Shown in pieces: positions 15,582 to 24,494 of a DNA stretch of 64,000 nucleotides (its first letter is position 1; the number at the start of each line of letters is the position of its first letter). The stretch comes from GCA-003244245 sp036378735 (GTDB lineage: Bacteria > Actinomycetota > Actinomycetes > Mycobacteriales > Pseudonocardiaceae), in contig DASUVX010000080.1 in assembly GCA_036378735.1 (NCBI GenBank), forward strand, positions 1-64,000, given 5' to 3'. Under the pieces are notes generated by a model. It saw only the letters and a program-made list of their open reading frames with translations. It ran no database searches and was not told the DNA's origin. The position numbers and the translations under genes were made by a program.

Positions 15582-15950
15582 CGGTGGCGCCCAAATTTTC
15601 CTGCTCATAAGCAACACGCGGAAGGGACGGTCTGTGAGGCGTAGGCAGCGCGACTAGCGAGCTTCGACGACCGTACTAGCTCGATCGGAGGTCGTGGTGC
15701 GATCACCCGTGCACTCTGGCATTTCGTCCGCGGGCCGGCGCGATCGGCCCGTGCGGGGCGGTGTGAGATTCCGGTTGACCTAAACCAGGCTTGAGCTTCT
15801 ACGGTCGGGCTATGGCTTCTACTCCAGCGCGACCCACGCCTGCGCTGGCGGTCATCGACGACGCGTACGCAACCCGCACCGCGCCTGCCGGCCGGGCGCG
15901 CTGATGCGCGTCCTGGCGCTGTCAGATACCCGGGCCAAGAGGAGAACATC
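15582..15950. other. gene-poor region with MerR-type promoter and a 30-codon ORF
   Basis: No convincing gene lies here. A possible leader ORF runs from ATG 15812 to TGA 15904 and encodes 30 residues starting MASTPARPTPALAVIDD; it looks like a fragment rather than a protein. It sits just downstream of a MerR-type promoter (15775-15805) and ends 46 bases before the VOC gene, whose own ATG has GAGGAG upstream. Confidence 0.4.
15775..15805 (+). promoter_or_regulatory. MerR-type promoter with 19-bp spacer
   Basis: TTGACC at 15775-15780 and TACGGT at 15800-15805 are separated by 19 bases (TAAACCAGGCTTGAGCTTC). The over-long spacer carrying a CTTGAG half-site is the hallmark of promoters controlled by MerR-family activators, though the left half of the dyad is imperfect. 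It would drive the short ORF at 15812 and the VOC gene. Confidence 0.5.
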
Positions 15951-16364
15951 ATGTTGCTCGACGGGATCAACCACATCGCGTGGATCTCCAAGGACGCCGC
16001 CCGCTTGGGCCGGTTCTACGCCGAGGTATTCGACGCCGACGTCGGGCCAACGCGCACCCACGGTACAGACGGGAAAGAGACGATGACCATCGTCCGCATC
16101 GGCCCGCACACCGAGCTGAACATCTTCGTGATCGACGGCAACACCGAACCTGAACGCCAAACACCCATGTGGGGGCGCGGACGCATCGACCACTTCGGTC
16201 TCCAGGCCGCCTCACCCGAGGCGTTCGCCACGATTCGGCAACGGCTGATCGATAAGGCAGCCAGCGATGGCACCATCAACGATTTCGGCGCGGTTCACAG
16301 CATCTTCTTCCGTGACCCCGACGGACTCGAAGGGGAAGTGTTGATTGCCAAGGCGTCAACCTAG
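15951..16364 (+). CDS. VOC/glyoxalase superfamily protein
   Basis: A 137-residue single VOC domain. It opens LDGINHIAWISKDAARLGRFYAEVF with the metal-ligand His, has IDHFGLQAAS in the middle, and ends HSIFFRDPDGLEGEV, which supplies the usual Glu ligand. Members act as dioxygenases, glyoxalases or resistance proteins, and the sequence alone does not tell which. GAGGAG precedes ATG 15951. A MerR-type promoter upstream suggests inducible expression. Confidence 0.85.
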   Translation: MLLDGINHIAWISKDAARLGRFYAEVFDADVGPTRTHGTDGKETMTIVRIGPHTELNIFVIDGNTEPERQTPMWGRGRIDHFGLQAASPEAFATIRQRLIDKAASDGTINDFGAVHSIFFRDPDGLEGEVLIAKAST

Positions 16365-16426
16365 CCACCGACTCTCGCCCAGGTTGGCGCAGCGCTACGG
16401 GTACCGCCGTGGGGCACCACGTACGG

Positions 16427-16753
16427 TCAAGAGCGCACCGGCCGGACCGTGGCAATCGATTCGAAACCCGACAGTTCGATCAGGCGGCGGGTGGGCGAGC
16501 TGAGTGGCACAATGAGTTCCAGCACAATTCGCAGAGCGTGCAGGCGAGATGCTAATCCGTACAGGATCCTCATTCCGGCACTATCCAAGTAGGTGAGGTC
16601 GGTGAGGTCGACCGATACCGCGCTCGGCTGAGGAGTAAGCGCTGCACGGATCTGGTCCTCGACGACCGCGGCATTCGCTAGATCGATCTCTCCACTGAGA
16701 CGAATGCGCATCGAGCCATTGTCGGTGCTGCTCTCAACTCGTGCCGCGGTCAT
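16427..16753 (-). CDS. STAS-domain anti-sigma factor antagonist
   Basis: A 108-residue STAS protein. MRIRLSGEIDLANAAVVEDQ leads into VDLTDLTYLDSAGMRILYGL, where the DSAG serine is the phosphorylation site that switches binding to an RsbW-like kinase. The start ATG (16753-16751) overlaps the TGA of the upstream phosphatase-kinase gene (TGATG), so translation is coupled. This gives a compact phosphatase/kinase/antagonist module on one mRNA. Confidence 0.9.
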   Translation of the reverse strand: MTAARVESSTDNGSMRIRLSGEIDLANAAVVEDQIRAALTPQPSAVSVDLTDLTYLDSAGMRILYGLASRLHALRIVLELIVPLSSPTRRLIELSGFESIATVRPVRS

Positions 16754-18381
16754 CAAGATGCCGCCGGGCGGAGTCGGCGCCGGATGACCACATTGGTTCC
16801 GGTCGGGCCGTGATCGATACGTAGATCGTCGCAACAGTTGCGCATGAATTGGGTCCCCCGTCCTCCATCCTCCCGGTGGGGAGCACGCCAGCGGCCAGTA
16901 TCGCGGATCGTGGCGAGTACATCGGGCAACTGGAGCTCCAGATGCAATGCGACGCTGCCGCCGCCAGGTCCGTAAGCATGCTCGATGGCATTGGAGCATG
17001 CTTCACCGATAGCCACGAGCAGGTCGGCGACCGCACGCGGGCTGGCGCCGACTGCCGACAACCACCGGCGTACCGCAAGCCGGATATCCCTCAGTGACCA
17101 CGGCAGCGCCGGTAGCACGAGGTCCAACGGCCCCACCTCGCCGCTGTCCTGGCGGCGTACCGCAAGAACAGCGGCATCATCGCCGGGTAGCTCGACATCC
17201 ACGAGTTGGGCCACGATCTTCCGGCACAAGGCGTCCACCGGGCCGGCTTCGACCAACGTCCGCAGTCGCTCGAGTCCGACGTCGAGTGAGACGCCGCGGT
17301 TGTCAACCATGCCGTCGGTGTAGAAACAGATGAGTCCGCCCGGCGGCAGCGTGATGGCCGTCGCGCGGCGCCGCAACCCGCCGGACACCCCGACGGGATG
17401 GTCGCCCGGCACGTCAAGCAGCACCGCCGGTTGATCGGGCAGGGCAAGCAATGGTGGTGGATGGCCCGCCGAGGACAGGTGTAGCCGCCCGAACGACGGC
17501 TCGAACATCGCCAGCAGCACGGTGGCCATTGTCTCGGGTTCGAAGTGCTGAATCTGCTGGTCCAACCTGCCGAGTATCTCGGCTGGGTCACCGCCGAGCA
17601 GCGCGTAGGAACGTAGCGCGTTGCGCAGCCGGCCCATGACGTCGGCGGCCATCAAACCGCGGCCCACCACGTCGCCGATCACGACGCACAACCAGCCGGA
17701 CGGAAGCGTGAAGACGTCATACCAGTCGCCGCCGACCCCGCCGCGGCCCGCTGGAATGTAGTGGGCGGCCAGTTCGAGTCCCGGCACTACGGGAAGCCGT
17801 GCTGGTAACAGGCTGCGCTGAAACACCGCGGCCGCAGCCCGTTCGACCTCGGTGCGCCGCGACTGGGTGGCGAACACGATCCGTTCGGCGGCAATCTGGA
17901 GCAGCCTGACGTCGTCGTCGCTGAACCGGTGGGGGACCAGTGTCCCGACATGCACCACACCGATGACCGTGGCACTGCTGAGCAAGGGGACTCCGAGCAG
18001 GGAGCAGATTCCATGCTCGGCGAGCAGCGGGTACAGCACGTTGGTTTGATCAATCTGTTCAATGATCAGCGGTTGCTGCTCTGCCGCGACGCGACCGGCG
18101 AAGCCTTTGCCCAGCGGGATACGAATACCCTGACGAACTGTCGCTTCGAGGCCGAGGGCAACCGTTACCACCAGCTCCTGGGAGGCGGGGTCGAGCAGCA
18201 ACACGGTAGCGGTGTCGACGCCGAGAAGATCTCGCACCCGATCGAGAAGCTCGGCCAAGAGGGCCTCAACGTCGACGTGCGCCAGCGCCGCGTCGGTCAT
18301 GGACTCAATCCGACGCAATCGCTCGTCAGCACCACTGGACGCGTTGCCCGGCTCGCCCGGCATCGCCACGAGGGAGAGCAT
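16753..18381 (-). CDS. GAF-PP2C(SpoIIE)-HATPase regulator (RsbU/RsbW fusion)
   Basis: A 542-residue signalling protein with three domains in order. A GAF sensor spans about 25-180 (LGVDTATVLLLDPASQELVV). A SpoIIE/RsbU-type PP2C phosphatase covers about 195-400, with GGDWYDVF, VIGDVVGRGL and CFYTDGMVDNRG carrying the metal Asp residues. A GHKL ATPase spans about 420-540 (AIGEACSNAIEHAYG, then IRDTGRWR). It thus combines phosphatase and serine kinase for a STAS antagonist, which is encoded directly downstream with overlapping stop and start. The kinase G2 box appears degenerate (GGRGTQFM). A role in stress sigma-factor control is inferred. Confidence 0.9.
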   Translation of the reverse strand: MLSLVAMPGEPGNASSGADERLRRIESMTDAALAHVDVEALLAELLDRVRDLLGVDTATVLLLDPASQELVVTVALGLEATVRQGIRIPLGKGFAGRVAAEQQPLIIEQIDQTNVLYPLLAEHGICSLLGVPLLSSATVIGVVHVGTLVPHRFSDDDVRLLQIAAERIVFATQSRRTEVERAAAAVFQRSLLPARLPVVPGLELAAHYIPAGRGGVGGDWYDVFTLPSGWLCVVIGDVVGRGLMAADVMGRLRNALRSYALLGGDPAEILGRLDQQIQHFEPETMATVLLAMFEPSFGRLHLSSAGHPPPLLALPDQPAVLLDVPGDHPVGVSGGLRRRATAITLPPGGLICFYTDGMVDNRGVSLDVGLERLRTLVEAGPVDALCRKIVAQLVDVELPGDDAAVLAVRRQDSGEVGPLDLVLPALPWSLRDIRLAVRRWLSAVGASPRAVADLLVAIGEACSNAIEHAYGPGGGSVALHLELQLPDVLATIRDTGRWRAPHREDGGRGTQFMRNCCDDLRIDHGPTGTNVVIRRRLRPAAS

Positions 18382-18558
18382 AGCCCACGTTCGAGTGAAA
18401 CGGCTTACGATTATTGGCTTTCGACCGGTCTTTCGAAAGTCACTCTACTTCTGGCGCTTAGTTTCAAGTCGTGAGGACTCCGGTACGCGACGTGAGCGTC
18501 TCACTGCATTGAAATCGGTTCGTAACATCGTGTTCAGCCGCATTTGTGCGTTCAGCGT

Positions 18559-19269
18559 TCAGCCCCCGATTCGGGGAAGTGGAGGAATTAGAGGAGGTAC
18601 CGATGTCTCGCTTGGCGATGGTCTGGTAGAGGGAGACTTGGTGGGGCTTTGTTCGACGCTACCGTTGGGTGCCGTGGTAGTCGTGGTGGACGGCTCAGAG
18701 GTCTCGGTCGGGGTTTCGGATGCCGGTCCCGCGGGTGGGGCAGTAGGGTGCTGCGGCCCGGACTGGTCGTTGACCACCCGCCCGATGGTCGTGCCCTTGC
18801 CGTTACCGCCGACCGTCTCGCCGCTGGCCCACTCGAATCCTGTGATCATCAGCATGGCCAGCGCGAAGCCGCCGAGGGCTGCGATGACAACTCCGACCCA
18901 GCGCCAGGTGGCCGACCGCTGGGCGCGATGCGAGGGTTGCTCAGCGCCGTCATCGAGCCGCTTGCCGGCCGGTGGCCGGTCTTCGGCCGGCAGGGTGTCT
19001 ACCGCCGCCGGGTGCGCTGACCGATTGCGATGAGCCAGAGATCGGACACTTTCCCGGCTGCGTTCCAAGGAAGCCTGGTACACCGAGGTGGCCACGGTGG
19101 TGATCACGCTGGCCCCAGCGGCCCCGATGAGGGTGCCCTCCGCACCGAGCCGGGAGCCCAGCAGGGCGGAAGTCACCGCGGCGAGGGCGGCGGCGGCGAC
19201 GCGACTCACTTTGAGGTCGGTTGCGTGTGGGGTGATGTCTGAGCTCTGAGGCGACTGCGGCGCGGTCAT
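18559..19269 (-). CDS. membrane protein with Ser/Thr/Pro-rich extracytoplasmic tail
   Basis: About 236 residues from ATG 19269 (MTAPQSPQSSDITPHAT). An N-terminal glycine/alanine-rich segment (VAAAALAAVTSALLGSRLGA) with ASVITTVATSVYQASLERS resembles the DUF-type helical segment found in many actinomycete membrane proteins. A clear span WVGVVIAALGGFALAMLMITG follows at about 125-145. The C-terminal 90 residues are low-complexity Pro/Thr/Ser/Glu (PTETSEPSTTTTTAPNGS), suggesting a wall-spanning linker. No function is recognised. The region 18382-18558 between it and the phosphatase gene carries no gene. Confidence 0.65.
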   Translation of the reverse strand: MTAPQSPQSSDITPHATDLKVSRVAAAALAAVTSALLGSRLGAEGTLIGAAGASVITTVATSVYQASLERSRESVRSLAHRNRSAHPAAVDTLPAEDRPPAGKRLDDGAEQPSHRAQRSATWRWVGVVIAALGGFALAMLMITGFEWASGETVGGNGKGTTIGRVVNDQSGPQHPTAPPAGPASETPTETSEPSTTTTTAPNGSVEQSPTKSPSTRPSPSETSVPPLIPPLPRIGG

Positions 19270-19395
19270 GATCTCCGTATGTCGGTGGGCCACGGACCGC
19301 GGCTAGGTTAGCTACGGGACACGACCTCGGCCACTCGAGGCGTGCAGCCGGCTGGATGGTGCACCTGTCGGCCTAGCAGCATTGTCGATGAACCG

Positions 19396-20319
19396 GTGAG
19401 CGATCCGGGCGCGGGAGAGGAGTTGTCGCTGTTGGGCGACCCAAAGGTGGTGAAAACTCCGTACCCGCGCCGAGTCAGCGACCTGCTGCGCCTACCCGCA
19501 GGGCCGGTGGACCTCGGGGACATGGCCCCGCAGGCAACCCCGGGCTTTGCCGGCTCGGGCAAAGCGGACGCCAAGACGGCGCTGAATCACCTCGAGCGGC
19601 CGCTGGCCGAGCTGCAAGAGCAGCTCTACGCCGAGGGTCGTACCGGTGGCAGGCGGAGCCTGCTGCTGGTGCTGCAGGGCATGGACACCGCTGGCAAAGG
19701 AGGCACCGTCAAGCACGTACTGGGCCTGACCAACCCGATGGGCGTGCGCTACCACGCATTCGCCAAGCCGACGCCGGAAGAGCGCGAACACCACTTCCTG
19801 TGGCGGGTCAAGCGGCAGCTGCCGCCGCCTGGCGTCATCGGCGTGTTCGACCGCTCGCATTACGAGGATGTCTTGGTGGTTCGGGTGCAGCAGCTGGTGC
19901 CACCCGAAATATGGTCGCGCCGCTACGGCGTCATCAACCGCTTCGAAAACAAGCTGGTCGCCGCCGGCACCAGGATTGTTAAGTGTTTCCTGCACATCTC
20001 CTCAGATGAGCAGCGCAAGCGGCTGATCGCCCGGCTGGACGACCCGACGAAGCACTGGAAATACGATCCTGCTGACGTCGATCAGCGCGCCTACTGGGAC
20101 GATTACCAACAGGCGTATGCCGAGGCGCTCAAGAAATGCAATACCGAGGTCGCGCCGTGGTATATCGTACCCGCCGACCATAAGTGGTACCGCAATTGGG
20201 CGATCACCCGGATTCTCGTCGAACAACTGGCGGAGATGGCTCTGACCTGGCCTGAGCCTGCCGGCTGGCACCCTGATGAGCAGCGCAAGCGGCTCATCGC
20301 GCAGCTGGATGACCAGTGA
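19396..20319 (+). CDS. PPK2-family polyphosphate kinase
   Basis: PPK2 enzymes phosphorylate nucleotides with polyphosphate. The P-loop is QGMDTAGKGGTVKHV, the Walker B region is GVFDRSHYEDVLVVRV, and the lid arginines lie in SSDEQRKRLIARLDDP. GTG 19396 is the preferred start (MSDPGAGEEL). The final 14 residues, DEQRKRLIAQLDDQ, nearly repeat DEQRKRLIARLDDP from about 90 residues earlier, and the DNA (20007-20046 and 20275-20314) is almost identical. The C terminus may therefore derive from a short internal duplication. Length and core are otherwise normal. Confidence 0.93.
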   Translation: MSDPGAGEELSLLGDPKVVKTPYPRRVSDLLRLPAGPVDLGDMAPQATPGFAGSGKADAKTALNHLERPLAELQEQLYAEGRTGGRRSLLLVLQGMDTAGKGGTVKHVLGLTNPMGVRYHAFAKPTPEEREHHFLWRVKRQLPPPGVIGVFDRSHYEDVLVVRVQQLVPPEIWSRRYGVINRFENKLVAAGTRIVKCFLHISSDEQRKRLIARLDDPTKHWKYDPADVDQRAYWDDYQQAYAEALKKCNTEVAPWYIVPADHKWYRNWAITRILVEQLAEMALTWPEPAGWHPDEQRKRLIAQLDDQ

Positions 20320-20413
20320 GCTGCGTATCACAACCGGCGCTGCTTACACAGTCTGGAAATTGACCTACCGATCACGGACACTGACGAGTGAAACCGGCAA
20401 CCCGATCGGGGGC

Positions 20414-21958
20414 ATGATGGTCAGCGCGCCGTACCGTACTCGCCTAGATCGTGCCGCCTGGCGACCGATGCACAATCGCATCCTGCTCGCGCTGGGAATC
20501 GGCTGGGCGCTCGACTCCTTCGAGGTTCAGATCATCGGTAGCGTGCTCACTCCATTAGCGAACGATTTCGGAGTGCTCGGCGTCGACGGTGCGATCGCGC
20601 CCTGGGCGGTGTCGCTGATCTGGGTGGTGTGGTTCGCCGGGCTGATGACCGGTGCGACCGCGTTCGGCTGGCTGGCCGACCGGTTCGGCCGCAAGCGGCT
20701 GTTCGTCGCGACCCTGGTGATGTACTCGATCGCGACGGTGGTCAGCGCGCTGTCTCCCACGTTCGGGGTATTCCTGGTCTTCCGGTTCATCACCGCACTG
20801 GGCGTCGGCGGTGAGTACTCCGCCGTCACCTCGGCGATCGCCGAGTTCATGCCCACCCGCCGCCGTGGCGCCGCCACCGCCGCCACCATGAACTTCTGGT
20901 CTATCGGCGGTATCGCGGCCGGCCTGATTGGCATCTTCTTCCTCAACAGTTTCGTAGCCGGCCGCCTGGCGCTCGGCGGCTTCACCTGGTCCGCCTGGCG
21001 GCTGGCCCTGCTCGCCGGTGCCGCCGCTGCGGTCTACGCGCTGATCGCCCGGCGCGCCATCCCGGAATCGCCCCGGTGGCTGGCGTCCCAGGGCCGCCAC
21101 GCCGACGCCGACGCGATCATCACCGAGATCAGCGGTCTTTCCGACGACGGCAGTGACCTGGTCGGCACGTCCCATCGCCGCTCGCTGACCTCGCACATCG
21201 GTGAGCTATGGACGCACTGGCGCCCGCGGTTGGTGTACGGGATGGTGCTGGAGTTCTCCGGCAGCGCGGCCTACTACGGGCTGTTCACCTTCCTCTCGGC
21301 GTACGTGCTGGTTCCCGCGCAGGTCGACGTGTCCTCCGCGGCAGTACCGCTGTTCTATCTGATCGGCAATCTCGGCGCGCTGGCCGGCGGGTTCACCATC
21401 GCGGCCCTGATCGACCGGCTCGGTCGAACGGCGGTGACCCGGCTGTCCTACGAGACGGCCAGCATCTCGGTGCTGCTGCTCGCGGTGGCCGCGCTGGCCA
21501 AGTCCCCGGCCGCTACCCTGGCCGCTTTCACGCTGTGCGTGTTTTCCGCGACCTGCTCGTGGATCTCCGCTTACACCACCTTCAGCGAGCTGTTCCCGAC
21601 CCAGCTGCGAGCGACCGGAATCGGGCTGTCGGTGGCGGCAGGCCGGCTGGGCGGGATGGTCGGAGTGGTGGGTCTGTCTTATGCCGTGGCCGGGCTTGGG
21701 CTGGTCTCCGCGTTCGCCATTCTCGCGGTGTTCTTCGGTATCGGCGCGATCGCCGCACTGCTGTGGAGCCGCCGGGGTGGAGTCGAAGCCCGTGGTCTAG
21801 CCCTGGACGCGGTCGCCCTGCCGTCGACACCTTGCGCGACGAGCGGCGTAGGTGCCCGAAAAAGACCCGCCTGGCGGCAGGCTGCGCAACGCCAGGCGGG
21901 CCGAGGAGGGACTTCTCGGTCCGCACAAGTGAAAAGCGGCTCGGCGACGTCCCGTTAG
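20414..21958 (+). CDS. MFS transporter, metabolite:H+ symporter type
   Basis: About 514 residues with 12 membrane spans. The MFS signature GWLADRFGRKRLF occurs between spans 2 and 3, RFITALGVGGEYSAVTSAIAEFMPTRRRG is the sugar/metabolite-symporter motif, and RRAIPESPRWLASQGR precedes the central loop. Relatives carry aromatic acids, sialate or citrate; the substrate is not evident here. The start is ATG 20414 or 20417. The last 40 residues (PSTPCATSGVGARKRPAWRQ) look unlike a transporter tail and are encoded across a perfect 11-bp hairpin, so the original stop may have been lost. Confidence 0.9.
   Translation: MMVSAPYRTRLDRAAWRPMHNRILLALGIGWALDSFEVQIIGSVLTPLANDFGVLGVDGAIAPWAVSLIWVVWFAGLMTGATAFGWLADRFGRKRLFVATLVMYSIATVVSALSPTFGVFLVFRFITALGVGGEYSAVTSAIAEFMPTRRRGAATAATMNFWSIGGIAAGLIGIFFLNSFVAGRLALGGFTWSAWRLALLAGAAAAVYALIARRAIPESPRWLASQGRHADADAIITEISGLSDDGSDLVGTSHRRSLTSHIGELWTHWRPRLVYGMVLEFSGSAAYYGLFTFLSAYVLVPAQVDVSSAAVPLFYLIGNLGALAGGFTIAALIDRLGRTAVTRLSYETASISVLLLAVAALAKSPAATLAAFTLCVFSATCSWISAYTTFSELFPTQLRATGIGLSVAAGRLGGMVGVVGLSYAVAGLGLVSAFAILAVFFGIGAIAALLWSRRGGVEARGLALDAVALPSTPCATSGVGARKRPAWRQAAQRQAGRGGTSRSAQVKSGSATSR
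21866..21900. terminator. hairpin inside the 3' end of the MFS gene
   Basis: CCCGCCTGGCG at 21866-21876 pairs perfectly with CGCCAGGCGGG at 21890-21900 around 13 bases. The hairpin lies between convergent genes and would terminate either, but it falls about 58 bases before the annotated MFS stop. That implies either an extended reading frame or a repeat element in the coding end. Confidence 0.6.
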
Positions 21959-22000
21959 CCGCGCACTGTCCCAGTCGCCGAGGTGTTGCGCAAGCCCCCG

Positions 22001-22741
22001 CTACCTGCTGATCTCCGCCCACACCGTGTTGCCGTCGGGCTGGACATCGACACCCCACGCCGTGGTGAGGTTCTCCACCAATTCCAGGCCCCGGCCACGG
22101 ACCCGCCCGAGCGGATCGGTGGAGCGCTGCACCGGCCCGGGGAACCCGACCGGGGAACCATCCCGCACAGATATCCGCAACCCGCGCGGACCGCGCTCCA
22201 GCGTCAGCCAGACGCCGGTGCAGGCATGTTCCACCGCGTTTGATACCAGCTCACCGGCCACGAACTCAGCGGTATCCGCCGCGCCACCATCCACCTGCCA
22301 CTTCGGGCACATTTCGCGGACCAGCCGGCGGGCCGACGCCGCGGATCCGGTGTCGAACGGCAGATGGAGGCGGACCCGGACCACCGGTGGTCGCTCATCG
22401 ATGGCGGCTTCGGCCTCAAGCCGCAGGTGATACACCGGTACCAGGGCCGGCACCCCGCGAGTTGTCAGTGCCTGAACCATCGCGTCGTCCGCCCGGCACA
22501 GCGCGAGCTTCGCCGACGGCCAACCACCGCATTGGGTCAGTACCGCCGGGAAGACCGTGACGCTGGACTCTCGACCCACCCGCAGCCCGTCGAGGTCCAC
22601 CACGACGCGGCAGTGCGCGGTCAGTTCCTTGGCCAGCACCTCGCGAAGCTGCGCTGCGGTGCGCACCGCGAGCAGCCCACGGGGGTGGACGACGACCACC
22701 TGCTCGTGACGATGCACCGCGATATCGAGTGCGGAATCCAT
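22001..22741 (-). CDS. STAS-HATPase anti-sigma regulator
   Basis: A 246-residue fusion. Residues 1-105 resemble a STAS domain (VVVVHPRGLLAVRTAAQLREVL, then CRVVVDLDGLRV), but with DGLRVGRES in place of the phosphorylatable DSxG. Residues 125-246 are an RsbW-like GHKL ATPase with FVAGELVSNAVEHA (N box), ISVRDGSPVGFP (G1) and GRGLELVENL (G2). It is likely a serine kinase or anti-sigma factor with a built-in pseudo-antagonist. It is divergent from the STAS gene at 22962, suggesting a functional pair. Confidence 0.82.
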   Translation of the reverse strand: MDSALDIAVHRHEQVVVVHPRGLLAVRTAAQLREVLAKELTAHCRVVVDLDGLRVGRESSVTVFPAVLTQCGGWPSAKLALCRADDAMVQALTTRGVPALVPVYHLRLEAEAAIDERPPVVRVRLHLPFDTGSAASARRLVREMCPKWQVDGGAADTAEFVAGELVSNAVEHACTGVWLTLERGPRGLRISVRDGSPVGFPGPVQRSTDPLGRVRGRGLELVENLTTAWGVDVQPDGNTVWAEISR

Positions 22742-22895
22742 CGATCCACATCACCCACCCTGCTTACGGAGCGTGCTCGCCCTTGTGCGTAAAGTTTACA
22801 CCCGGCGGGAGACTACTCCTGTGCAGAATTGGTCATGCGGTGTCGTTTCCGGACAAAACAGATATTTCTCCGAGTCAGGCATGCTTGACATCGGG

Positions 22896-22923
22896 TTGAC
22901 GCCGATTGCAGAGCGTGTACGGT
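22896..22923 (+). promoter_or_regulatory. candidate sigma-70-type promoter of the STAS gene
   Basis: TTGACG at 22896-22901 and TACGGT at 22918-22923 are separated by 16 bases, 38 bases before the GTG start at 22962. Both hexamers fit housekeeping actinobacterial promoters. Confidence 0.45.
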
Positions 22924-22961
22924 CGAATCTCGTCTGTGACGGCTCGGGGAGGAGTTCGACA

Positions 22962-23423
22962 GTGACACCAGTGTCTGTGGCACCCGTGATGGTCGATCAG
23001 CTTGACACCATCACCCCTGCACTACCGCTGAACGCGCCCATGGTTCTCGCCACGGTGAGTTGCCCACAATCCGACACGGCGCTGTGCCGCGTTACCGGGA
23101 CGGTCGATCTGATCACCGCGCCGGCTCTGGCCAGCAGGCTGATCGAAGCGGTGCATGAGGGCCGACCGCACCTGGTCATCGATCTGTCCGCCGTCGCAGC
23201 CCTCACCTCCACCGGCCTGCACGCTGCGCTGGACATCCTCGACTCCTATGACATCGATGGTCACCTCGCGATCGTGATCGATTCCCGCTCGGAAGCCCTG
23301 ACTCGGCCAGAAATCAATGAGTTGAGCGACATCGTCGATATCCATCACGATCTAGCCAGCGCGCTGCGCACCTGCGCTCGCGCCTCGATCACCACCGGTG
23401 GACGTCACCGCGCGATAGCCTAA
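22962..23423 (+). CDS. STAS-domain anti-sigma factor antagonist
   Basis: A 153-residue protein. The STAS core CRVTGTVDLITAPALASRLI leads to LVIDLSAVAALTSTGLHAAL; the usual DSxG is TSTG here, so a phosphorylatable Ser is kept but the preceding Asp is replaced. GTG 22962 is preferred because GGGGAGGAG sits seven bases upstream. It is divergent from the STAS-ATPase at 22001-22741, its probable partner in a switch. Confidence 0.85.
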   Translation: MTPVSVAPVMVDQLDTITPALPLNAPMVLATVSCPQSDTALCRVTGTVDLITAPALASRLIEAVHEGRPHLVIDLSAVAALTSTGLHAALDILDSYDIDGHLAIVIDSRSEALTRPEINELSDIVDIHHDLASALRTCARASITTGGRHRAIA

Positions 23424-23535
23424 AAGGCCGGCCGATCGGGCTCTCACAGGATCCGCCATGTAGCGGCTGTTCCAGGCCCCCGATTCGTCGTTACGGTCGG
23501 TGCGCACGTGGGTAACGACGAGCCGAGGGGCTGGT

Positions 23536-24408
23536 GTGGTCATTCAGGCAACGGTGACGGACTGGCAGCACAGCCAAGATGCACTGCGCGAAGAGGTTGA
23601 GCGTGTCACGGCGCTGCTGCGATCTGTCCGGGACCCGGCGGCTCCCGCGGTGGGCCAGTGGAACATCAGTGAGCTGGCCATGCATCTGTCGCAAGCCTGG
23701 CTTGCAGTGCCTGGCCTGGCCAGGGGAGACCTCTCACGGTTCTACGAGGTGATTCCCAGCATCGCTGACGTGGCCGGAGATTCGCTGATGCGGGATATAC
23801 GGGAACTCGAGGATCTCACCGTGCTGGGTGTGAGATCCGATCCCGAGCGTGACCTGGCTGTCTTGGCTGACCGCATCGACCAGCGCGCAGACGAGTATTT
23901 CGCTGAGTGCGCCGGTTACTCACCTACTGACCTTCGTCCGTGGTTTGTAGAGGGCACCAGAGTGCCCGTGGCGACGCTGACCGGGCACCTGTTGAACGAG
24001 ACGCTCATGCACGGCTACGACATTGCCCGAGCCGACGGACGCAAGTGGCGGATCAAACCACCCCATGCCGCCATGGTGATACGGCACTTATTCATCCCGG
24101 TTCTGCAGGAACTCGATCCTCGCACTTTGGTGGATGGTGAGAAGGCAGCCGGTCTGCGGGCTACCTATGATCTCCGCATCCGGGCCGGGGACCGCCTTCA
24201 CTTCATCTTCGACGACGGGCAGCTCCAAGTCGAAGAACCAGTGGCGCGCAAGGTCGACTGCCATATCTCCGCCGACCCCGTTGCCTTCGTGATGATGTTC
24301 TGGGGCCGAAGAGGTCAGTGGCCTGCGATCGCCACCGGCAAGCTGATGGCCTGGGGTCGCAAACCGTGGCTAGGGTTCCGGTTCAAAAGCCTGATCCGTC
24401 ACCCGTAA
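23536..24408 (+). CDS. mycothiol-dependent maleylpyruvate isomerase-like/SCP2 protein (copy 1)
   Basis: About 290 residues. The N-terminal DinB/MDMPI-type helical bundle (VGQWNISELAMHLSQAW, later LTGHLLNETLMHGYDIARA) carries the His residues that bind metal and would use mycothiol. The C-terminal 100 residues resemble an SCP2/sterol-carrier domain (DCHISADPVAFVMMFWGRRG, then GKLMAWGRKPWLG). GTG 23536 is used, with CGAGGGG upstream. The next gene (24495-25364) is a tandem paralogue, and even the sequence upstream of both starts is similar (AGGATCCGYCAT). Confidence 0.85.
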   Translation: MVIQATVTDWQHSQDALREEVERVTALLRSVRDPAAPAVGQWNISELAMHLSQAWLAVPGLARGDLSRFYEVIPSIADVAGDSLMRDIRELEDLTVLGVRSDPERDLAVLADRIDQRADEYFAECAGYSPTDLRPWFVEGTRVPVATLTGHLLNETLMHGYDIARADGRKWRIKPPHAAMVIRHLFIPVLQELDPRTLVDGEKAAGLRATYDLRIRAGDRLHFIFDDGQLQVEEPVARKVDCHISADPVAFVMMFWGRRGQWPAIATGKLMAWGRKPWLGFRFKSLIRHP

Positions 24409-24494
24409 TGAGTCCCGCGAGCAAGTTCGTGCCTGCTTGAGGATCCGTCATCTAACGGATGTCGAGCACCGGTGCTGGTAGCTACCGTCCGCGA

